In this document: piece by piece, positions 58,289 through 64,000 of the stretch
Layout: each line of letters opens with the position of its first letter
Position numbering within the stretch: position 1 is the stretch's first letter
NCBI GenBank assembly: GCA_031406155.1
Contig: JANOGW010000012.1
Coordinates: 143,716 to 207,715 of the forward strand
Reading direction: 5' to 3'
DNA from: JACMNW01 sp031406155
GTDB taxonomy: Bacteria > Pseudomonadota > Alphaproteobacteria > Rhodobacterales > Rhodobacteraceae
Length of the DNA: 64,000 bases
Notes under the pieces: model-generated
What the model was told of the DNA's origin: nothing
Seen by the model: only the letters and a program-made list of their open reading frames with translations
Database searches by the model: none
Made by a program: the position numbers and the translations under genes

Positions 58289-60163
58289 GTGCAGGAAACG
58301 GAAAAAACATCAGGTAATGCGGCCACTGGGCACGAGGTTATTCAGGCCTATCTGAAAACTTTGGATGGCTCTCCGGGGGTTTACCGGATGCTCGATGCCA
58401 CCTCGCAGGTGCTTTATGTCGGCAAGGCGCGCAACCTGAAAGCGCGGGTTTCCAACTATGCGCGCCCCGCGGGGCATTCCGGTCGTATCGCGCGGATGAT
58501 TCGCGAAACAGTCTCGATGATGTTTCTGACCACGCGCACCGAAACCGAAGCGCTGCTGCTGGAACAGAACCTGATCAAGCAGCTGAAGCCGCGCTACAAC
58601 GTGCTGCTGCGCGATGACAAAAGCTTTCCCAACATCCTGCTGCCCACAGATCACCCGTTTCCGATGATCAAGAAACATCGCGGCAAGAAATCCGAAAAGG
58701 GTGCCTACTTCGGCCCGTTCGCATCGGCGGGTGCCGTCAACCGAACCATCAACCAGTTGCAGCGCGTGTTCCTTTTGCGCACCTGCACCGATGCAACGTT
58801 CGATAGCCGTTCCCGGCCTTGCCTGCTGTTCCAGATCAAGCGGTGTGCCGCCCCTTGCGTCGGTAAGGTTGGCGTCGACGATTATGCAGCCTTGGTCAGC
58901 GATGCGACCAAGTTCCTGAACGGCAAAACCACAACCGTGCAGGCAAACCTTGCGCTGTCGATGAATGCTGCATCCGATGCGATGGAATTTGAGCGGGCGG
59001 CCGCCCTGCGCGACCGCATCAAGGCCCTGACGCAGGTGCAGCAAACCCAGGGCATCAATCCGGCGGGGGTGGCCGAGGCAGATGTGATCGCCCTGCATCT
59101 GGATCAAGGGCAGGCCTGCGTGCAGGTGTTCTTCATCCGCGCCAACCAATCCTGGGGCAATCGCGACTTCTATCCGAAAACCGGGGCCGGGGCAGAGGCG
59201 CCAGAGATCATGGAAGCGTTCATTGCGCAGTTTTATGATGACAAGGAACCGCCGCGCCTGATCCTCTTGTCGCATCAGGTCGATAACCCCGATCTGGTGA
59301 CCGAACTGCTGTCAGACCGCGCAGGCAGGCGCGTCACCATCGGCGTGCCAATGCGCGGCGAAAAGGCCAATCTGGTCGAAAACGCCGCTCGCAATGCGCG
59401 TGAAAGTCTGGCGCGGCGCATGGCGGAAAGCAGCACGCAGACCAAGCTGCTGCTGGGCCTTGCTGAAGCCTTCGATCTGGAGGCCCCGCCAAAGCGGATC
59501 GAGGTTTACGACAACTCCCATATCCAAGGCACCAATGCCGTCGGTGGCATGATCGTTTCGGGGGCTGACGGGTTCCTGAAATCGCAGTACCGCAAGTTCA
59601 ACATCAAATCGGACGCCGGGGCGAATTCGGATGACTTCGGCATGATGAAAGAGGTGCTGACCCGCCGCTTTGAACGCTTGCTGAAAGAAGACCCGGATCG
59701 CAAATCCGAGGCCTGGCCAGACCTGTTGCTGATTGACGGTGGGGCAGGGCAGGTCTCGGCAGTGGCGGGCATCATGGCCGATCTGGGCGTTGATGACATT
59801 GCCATGGTGGGCGTCGCCAAGGGGGTGGACCGCGATGCGGGCAAAGAGGAGTTCTACCGCCCTGACCTACCTGTAATGGCCCTGCGCATGAACGACCCCG
59901 TGCTGTACTTCGTTCAACGCCTGCGGGATGAGGCGCACCGCTGGGCCATCGGTGCCCACCGCGCCAAACGCGCCAAGGCGATAAGCGCCACACCCTTGGA
60001 CGATATTCCCGGCATCGGTGCCACCCGCAAACGCGCGCTGCTGGCGCATTTCGGGTCTGCCAAAGCCGTCGCCCGCGCAGGCCTTACCGATCTGACCGCT
60101 GTCGCCGGCATATCCGAGGCGATGGCAAAGACCATCGCGGATTATTTCAGTGAGCGGGGCTGA
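58289..60163 (+). CDS. uvrC: excinuclease ABC subunit C
   Basis: Nucleotide excision repair nuclease, 624 residues. N-terminal GIY-YIG domain (GSPGVYRMLDATSQVLYVGKARNLKARVSNY), UVR/UvrB-binding region (MEFERAAALRDRIKAL), RNase H-like domain (VYDNSHIQGTNAVGGMIV, LLIDGGAGQVSAV) and C-terminal HhH (LDDIPGIGATRKRALLAHFGS). Starts with GTG at 58289. Confidence 0.97.
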   Translation: MQETEKTSGNAATGHEVIQAYLKTLDGSPGVYRMLDATSQVLYVGKARNLKARVSNYARPAGHSGRIARMIRETVSMMFLTTRTETEALLLEQNLIKQLKPRYNVLLRDDKSFPNILLPTDHPFPMIKKHRGKKSEKGAYFGPFASAGAVNRTINQLQRVFLLRTCTDATFDSRSRPCLLFQIKRCAAPCVGKVGVDDYAALVSDATKFLNGKTTTVQANLALSMNAASDAMEFERAAALRDRIKALTQVQQTQGINPAGVAEADVIALHLDQGQACVQVFFIRANQSWGNRDFYPKTGAGAEAPEIMEAFIAQFYDDKEPPRLILLSHQVDNPDLVTELLSDRAGRRVTIGVPMRGEKANLVENAARNARESLARRMAESSTQTKLLLGLAEAFDLEAPPKRIEVYDNSHIQGTNAVGGMIVSGADGFLKSQYRKFNIKSDAGANSDDFGMMKEVLTRRFERLLKEDPDRKSEAWPDLLLIDGGAGQVSAVAGIMADLGVDDIAMVGVAKGVDRDAGKEEFYRPDLPVMALRMNDPVLYFVQRLRDEAHRWAIGAHRAKRAKAISATPLDDIPGIGATRKRALLAHFGSAKAVARAGLTDLTAVAGISEAMAKTIADYFSERG

Positions 60164-60171
60164 CCAGCCGT

Positions 60172-60780
60172 TCAGTTCGGCTGAGCGCGGTGCCGTGCCC
60201 AAACCTGGAATGGCACCCGAAAGGCGTCGTCGCGGCTGTCATACACATAGCGCGGCTTATGGCTGCGGCCTTGCAGCGCGTCCCAGGTGCGGGTCGGAAG
60301 GCACCAGATCGGGGCACGGCCAAGGGTGGCCAGATAGTCAATGGTGCGGTCCAGTTGTGTGCGTTCCCGCACAAGACCGAATTCGGCGCTTTGGTAGTGG
60401 CCTTTGGCAAATCCGGCCTCGATCCTGTCGAGCAGGTCGATCATTTCGGGGAACATCGCGCGCGGGTTGCCGCCAAGGGATTTGCGCCCCTCGTAATAGG
60501 TCACGTCCAGGTCAAGCAGCATGGCCAGAATGGTTGCCCGGTCGGTATTCGGCTGGTCGGCGATAAACAACATTGGCGACAGATCATCGCTTTCCCAAGT
60601 ATAGCCCTTGACCAGTTCGTGCCATTCGGCAGGGCTTTGGCCGCGCAGCCAGGCTACGCTATCTGCCCCGCCGTCGCCCAAGGAATAAATGGGTGGCACG
60701 GCCCGCCATGCGGCCAGATGTTCCCGCCGTGTGTCTTTGGTTTGTGTCCGCGCAAATTCTGACCGTTCAATCAAGCCCAC
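60172..60780 (-). CDS. DUF4274 domain protein
   Basis: 202 residues with a central DUF4274-like segment (EWHELVKGYTWESDDLSPMLFIADQPNTDRATILAML). Cytosolic, no signal peptide. Function unknown. It starts with GTG and converges on uvrC with only 8 bp between stops. Confidence 0.78.
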   Translation of the reverse strand: MGLIERSEFARTQTKDTRREHLAAWRAVPPIYSLGDGGADSVAWLRGQSPAEWHELVKGYTWESDDLSPMLFIADQPNTDRATILAMLLDLDVTYYEGRKSLGGNPRAMFPEMIDLLDRIEAGFAKGHYQSAEFGLVRERTQLDRTIDYLATLGRAPIWCLPTRTWDALQGRSHKPRYVYDSRDDAFRVPFQVWARHRAQPN

Positions 60781-61109
60781 TTTACCGAATCCCCGCGCTC
60801 TGAAACTGAGCCTGCGGTGTGCCGTTCGAACCCGGTAAAATTGTGGTCAGACATGGCATTTTCATGACCATTGCTTTCAACCGGAAACAGACGTTTTCCG
60901 GCACCGACATAGCCACGATTTGCCGCAACAATCGGGCATCAAGGTGCTATGACGATGCGACGGGACGTTGCGCGGTAAACCCCGATCTGCGCGGAAATCA
61001 GCACCCTGAAATTCATGTTTAACAACAATTTACTCGCGACAGCAGGCGGGTCGCGGCACGTCGCAACACGCCCCTTCCCCCCAGCCCGCCCATCGGCTAC
61101 GACTTCACC
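60781..61109. other. 329-bp gap upstream of pgsA
   Basis: No gene I can support; the 60819-61022 frame is poor. It contains a short stem CCGGAAA (60881-60887)/TTTCCGG (60895-60901) and an A+T-richer stretch near 61015-61035 likely to be part of the pgsA promoter. Confidence 0.5.
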
Positions 61110-61775
61110 ATGAAGTGGACGATCCCGAACATCCTGACTGTCGTTCGATTGGCCGCCGCCCCGGGCGTAGCTTTGATGTTTCTTTATTTTCACCGCCCCT
61201 TCGCGGATTGGCTTGCCTTGACCCTGTTCATCGGGGCAGCCGTGACCGACTATTTCGATGGCTACCTCGCCCGGCTTTGGAAGCAGGAATCGAAATTTGG
61301 CACCATGCTGGACCCGATTGCCGACAAGGCGATGGTGGTGATCGCTCTTCTGATCATCACTGGCTACTCGGGGATGAACCCGTGGCTGATCCTGCCCACG
61401 ACCGTGATCCTGTTCCGCGAGGTTTTCGTCGGCGGTCTTCGCGAATATCTGGGTGCCAAGGCTGCGCTTCTGAAGGTGACAAAACTGGCGAAATGGAAAA
61501 CCACGGCGCAGATGGTTGCCATATCGGTGCTGTTTCTGGGAACCGGCCTTGAACATATCGAAGGCATCGCCCGGCAGGGCATGACAGCCGAACAATACGC
61601 CGTTGCGGTCAGCCAGGGCCTCGCCGACCCGATCCGGTCTTGCGGCGCGCGTGGTTGTTCGTCATGGGCGACATTTGGCGGGCTGGTCCTGATCTGGATC
61701 GCCGCTGCGTTGACTGCCGTCACCGGGTGGGATTATTTCAACAAATCACGCCCTTTTCTGCGGGATGAGACATGA
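61110..61775 (+). CDS. pgsA: CDP-diacylglycerol-glycerol-3-phosphate 3-phosphatidyltransferase
   Basis: Inner-membrane enzyme making phosphatidylglycerophosphate; 221 residues. The CDP-alcohol phosphotransferase motif is complete (DYFDGYLARLWKQ, then SKFGTMLDPIADKAM). About five membrane helices. An extra hydrophilic loop (QGLADPIRSCGARGCSS) precedes the last helix. It overlaps moaD by ATGA, linking phospholipid and molybdopterin genes in one transcript. Confidence 0.95.
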   Translation: MKWTIPNILTVVRLAAAPGVALMFLYFHRPFADWLALTLFIGAAVTDYFDGYLARLWKQESKFGTMLDPIADKAMVVIALLIITGYSGMNPWLILPTTVILFREVFVGGLREYLGAKAALLKVTKLAKWKTTAQMVAISVLFLGTGLEHIEGIARQGMTAEQYAVAVSQGLADPIRSCGARGCSSWATFGGLVLIWIAAALTAVTGWDYFNKSRPFLRDET

Positions 61776-62020
61776 TCGATGTTCTGTATTTCGCCTGGGT
61801 CCGCGAACGGATCGGGTTGCCTCGTGAAACGGTGGAAACGGGCGCCGAAACAGTGGCGGGGCTGATTGCCGAACTGGTGGTGCGCGAAGAAAGGTATGCT
61901 TTGGCGTTTTCTGATCTTGCCAGCTTGCGGGTGGCACTGGATCAGGAACTGTCCAGCTTTGATGCGCCCTTGAAAGGCGTGCGCGAGGTCGCGTTCTTTC
62001 CGCCGATGACGGGGGGCTGA
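61772..62020 (+). CDS. moaD: molybdopterin synthase sulfur carrier subunit
   Basis: 82-residue ubiquitin-fold protein ending in PPMTGG, whose C-terminal Gly-Gly is adenylated and thiocarboxylated by MoeB. Begins MIDVLYFAWVRERIGLPRETVE. Overlaps pgsA; one base before moaE. Confidence 0.94.
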   Translation: MIDVLYFAWVRERIGLPRETVETGAETVAGLIAELVVREERYALAFSDLASLRVALDQELSSFDAPLKGVREVAFFPPMTGG

Positions 62021-62021
62021 G

Positions 62022-62462
62022 ATGCGCCTGACATTACAGGAAGCAGCGTTCGATCCGGGGTTCGAAGCGAATGACTTTGGTCGTGGAGTCGCCGGGGCCG
62101 GCGCAATCGTCACTTTTACCGGGCTGGTTCGCGGAGACGTGACCGCCACCTCGGGGATGGTGATCGAACATTATCCCGGCATGACGGAAAAGGCGATTGC
62201 GGCGATCATGGAGCAGGCCGCGCAACGGTGGTCACTGATGGACAGCCTTGTCATCCACCGGTTCGGCAAGCTGGCGGTGGGCGAGCCGATCATGATGGTT
62301 GCAACGGCATCCCTGCACCGCGCAGATGCGTTTCTGGCGGCGGATTTCCTGATGGATTATCTTAAATCGCGCGCCCCGTTCTGGAAAAAGGAAATGGGCC
62401 TTGATGGGGAAACCTGGGTCACGGCGAAAGACGATGATGAGGCCGCTTTGAAGCGGTGGTAA
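62022..62462 (+). CDS. moaE: molybdopterin synthase catalytic subunit
   Basis: 146 residues. GAIVTFTGLVRGD, LVIHRFGKLAVGEPIMMVATASLHRADAFLAADFLMDYLKSRAPFWKKE with the catalytic lysine in the last segment. Forms the MoaD2E2 complex that converts cPMP to molybdopterin, the cofactor used by the formate dehydrogenase of this window. Confidence 0.96.
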   Translation: MRLTLQEAAFDPGFEANDFGRGVAGAGAIVTFTGLVRGDVTATSGMVIEHYPGMTEKAIAAIMEQAAQRWSLMDSLVIHRFGKLAVGEPIMMVATASLHRADAFLAADFLMDYLKSRAPFWKKEMGLDGETWVTAKDDDEAALKRW

Positions 62463-62475
62463 CCCACGGTTTGTG

Positions 62476-63120
62476 CTATATCTTTCGGTATTGCAAGATC
62501 AGGGCGCGGTCATTTGAATGGTCGTGGCCGTCCTTCGAATAGATCTTGATCTCGGTCATTTCTACCGGCGTTACCGCGCCCCCGGTGACCATAGCATCCA
62601 GCACGCCCGCAAAATCCTGTGTCTGGAAATGATGCTGATTTACGCCGATAATAAACAACGCGCCGGGGCGGGCGATGTGCAGAAGACCGCGCAATGGCTC
62701 GGGGCCCAGATGGCCATGGGTGAATGTTCCCGCACTTAGCACCGCGCCATAGGTATTGGCGAAGACGTCCAGCGGGGCGGTCAGATCGGCAATGAGCAGC
62801 GCGCGGTAAAGCGATTTTTGTGCCGCAACCGCCAGCATTTCGGATGAGATATCGATGCCGTCAATAGCGGTGTCGGCCAAAGCCAGTTCGACTGCAACAC
62901 CGCCGGTACCACAGCCGATATCGGCGACCGGGGCGTCACCCGGGGCGGCCAGACGATGATAGGCCCCGGCAATTGCCTTGGGGTACTGGTAGCCCATTTG
63001 TTCAATGAAATCGGTGTCATAACTCGCAGCAAAGGCGTTGTAATAGGAAGCATTGTCGTCCGGGGTTGCCAGCCTGTAGGCGTTTTCGAGGATGGACTGA
63101 CCGGGGGTTCTGGGTGGCAT
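62476..63120 (-). CDS. class I SAM-dependent methyltransferase
   Basis: 214 residues. The SAM-binding motif is PVADIGCGTGGVAVELAL, followed by IDGIDISSEMLAVAAQK; ADLTAPLDVFANTYGAVLSAGTFTHGHLGPEPLRGL is the family core. The ATG at 63120 follows GGAGGCCTCT. Substrate unknown; convergent with moaE. Confidence 0.88.
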   Translation of the reverse strand: MPPRTPGQSILENAYRLATPDDNASYYNAFAASYDTDFIEQMGYQYPKAIAGAYHRLAAPGDAPVADIGCGTGGVAVELALADTAIDGIDISSEMLAVAAQKSLYRALLIADLTAPLDVFANTYGAVLSAGTFTHGHLGPEPLRGLLHIARPGALFIIGVNQHHFQTQDFAGVLDAMVTGGAVTPVEMTEIKIYSKDGHDHSNDRALILQYRKI

Positions 63121-63324
63121 AGAGGCCTCCGGGGATGAGCGCGGGTGGCGTGGATTCAAAAGCACCATACGTCATCGGCCCCAGAAAGGGACATGCTTCT
63201 TTTCGGCAGGCAGCGGGGCGAACCCTGTCCTACGCGGTACGCAGGGGCCGAGATGCACCCTCATCCCATCGGGGGGACGGGGTGACCGGTTTGCGAGGGC
63301 GGTCTTGGCGCGGTGGTCGTGCGA

Positions 63325-63648
63325 TCAGAAATCGAAGATATCGCCCAGAAAGCTTTCCCGGCGCTTTCTTTTGTGGCCGCCTCGGTAGTCGTCATCATCG
63401 TCGTCATCGCGGCGGCGGGCACGGTCGGGTTCGGCGTAACCTTGCGGTGTACGCGGCGGCTCAGGCTGGTAGACGGGTTGTGCAGCAGGGCGCGGCGGCG
63501 CGGCCGGTTCGGCCCCCAGAGAACGCTCGATGATCTTGTCCAGTTCGCCCCGGTCCAGCCAGACACCGCGGCATTTCGGGCAATAGTCGATCTCGACCCC
63601 GCCACGATCCGCCATCACCAGAGTTTCGTTATCGACCGGACAGCGCAT
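63325..63648 (-). CDS. zf-TFIIB domain zinc-finger protein
   Basis: 107 residues. It starts MRCPVDNETLVMADRGGVEIDYCPKCRGVWLDRGEL, the zf-TFIIB-type zinc domain (CP...CPKC), followed by a Pro-rich linker, an acidic run (DDDDDDD) and the tail HKRKRRESFLGDIFDF, conserved in this group. AGGGAGAAGAAA precedes the ATG; the frame upstream of it does not look coding. Probably a small regulatory or chaperone-like protein; function unknown. Confidence 0.9.
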   Translation of the reverse strand: MRCPVDNETLVMADRGGVEIDYCPKCRGVWLDRGELDKIIERSLGAEPAAPPRPAAQPVYQPEPPRTPQGYAEPDRARRRDDDDDDDYRGGHKRKRRESFLGDIFDF

Positions 63649-63873
63649 TTTCTTCTCCCTTGCCTGTGCTGCCGCTTTACATGGGGTCGCATTCATTGCC
63701 TGCAAGGGTCGCAAAGGTGCTTGCGCGGAATGTTGCAAAACCGCACAACGGGAATGAGCCGTGGCGATGGCGTCGCCGCAGGGGTTCCCCCGCCGCTTGC
63801 AGCATGCGCTGCGTCCGTCCTGTACGCCGGGACCTTTCGGGGTCCTGTTCGCACCCCATGACGGAGGTCTGAA

Positions 63874-64000
63874 ATGTCGTTGAACCGACCCGAGATGTAC
63901 CGCTTTCACAATGGCGGCAAGAAGGACACCCTGCCCTTCGCCGATCAGGAATATCATGACCGGCTGGCCGGCCTGCGCGAGATCATGGAGCTGCATGATC
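63874..64000 (+). CDS. M24/creatinase-like protein, 5' end only
   Basis: Only the first 42 residues are inside the window: LNRPEMYRFHNGGKKDTLPFADQEYHDRLAGLREIMELHD, typical of the N-terminal domain of creatinase/Xaa-Pro peptidase-type M24 proteins in roseobacters. CGGAGG stands at good spacing. The catalytic domain lies beyond the right edge, so creatinase versus other M24 function cannot be decided. Confidence 0.7.
   Translation, partial: MSLNRPEMYRFHNGGKKDTLPFADQEYHDRLAGLREIMELHD

Noticed and set aside
60819..61022. 67-codon frame in the gap before pgsA
   Set aside because: No ribosome site and an unlikely residue composition.
1..64000. CRISPR arrays, tRNA/rRNA genes, insertion sequences, prophage or conjugation genes
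   Set aside because: I scanned for regularly spaced repeats, cloverleaf-type sequences, transposase or integrase motifs and phage structural genes and saw none.

Overview
This 64 kb window is chromosomal DNA of an alphaproteobacterium of the order Rhodobacterales (Roseobacter/Rhodobacter group). The evidence is gene content and order. There is an RpoE/ChrR pair whose metal ligands fall at the same residue numbers as in Rhodobacter sphaeroides ChrR, divergent from the five-gene cluster that accompanies it there. There is also a NAD-linked molybdenum formate dehydrogenase operon, an SDHAF4-like DUF1674 protein, and truB/rbfA beside dapB. Base composition is high GC with many ATGA stop/start overlaps. 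I see no rRNA, tRNA, CRISPR array, transposase or phage gene, so this is mostly core chromosome with a few small accessory patches.

Layout. 1-4.7 kb: end of ftsK, then an A+T-richer orphan gene, a hairpin-rich gap and a csbD/DUF3309 stress mini-operon, then lolA and a lytic transglycosylase. 4.8-15.9 kb: AEC permease, hspQ, a STAS/anti-sigma kinase pair, a gamma-glutamyltransferase-like protein with fRMsr, homocysteine methyltransferase and an RluA-type enzyme, an Old-Yellow-Enzyme/ALDH pair, a 1-Cys peroxiredoxin and an L,D-transpeptidase. 16-25.3 kb: the usual rbfA-truB-rpsO-pnp block, interrupted at two points by accessory genes (RTX protein; TetR-SnoaL-secreted protein cluster). 25.4-28.2 kb: dapB, a small secreted protein, SDHAF4-like, rsmB. 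28.2-34.3 kb: the RpoE/ChrR regulon. 34.3-45.1 kb: one long leftward series (heparinase-like, purH, lspA, DUF3035, two M16 peptidases, mutL, rmuC, hutD). 45.3-48.6 kb: rfbCBDA for dTDP-L-rhamnose. 49.3-56.1 kb: fdsGBA-fdhD-fdsD with a LysR regulator. 56.2-64 kb: S49 peptidase, a zinc-ribbon microprotein, a pteridine-reductase-like SDR, uvrC, DUF4274, pgsA, moaD/moaE, a methyltransferase, a zf-TFIIB protein and the start of an M24/creatinase-like gene.

The clearest functional units are: (1) the singlet-oxygen/organic-peroxide response, with two back-to-back candidate RpoE promoters (TGATCC-N18-TAACGC and TGATCT-N18-TAACTT) between rpoE and the FAD-oxidoreductase operon; (2) a likely general-stress promoter (GGAAC-N16-CGTT, EcfG type) in front of csbD; (3) formate oxidation to NADH, with moaD/moaE nearby supporting molybdopterin supply; (4) dTDP-rhamnose synthesis. 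The least understood parts are the orphan gene at 1.4-2.5 kb, the TetR cluster between rpsO and pnp, and several intergenic palindromes.
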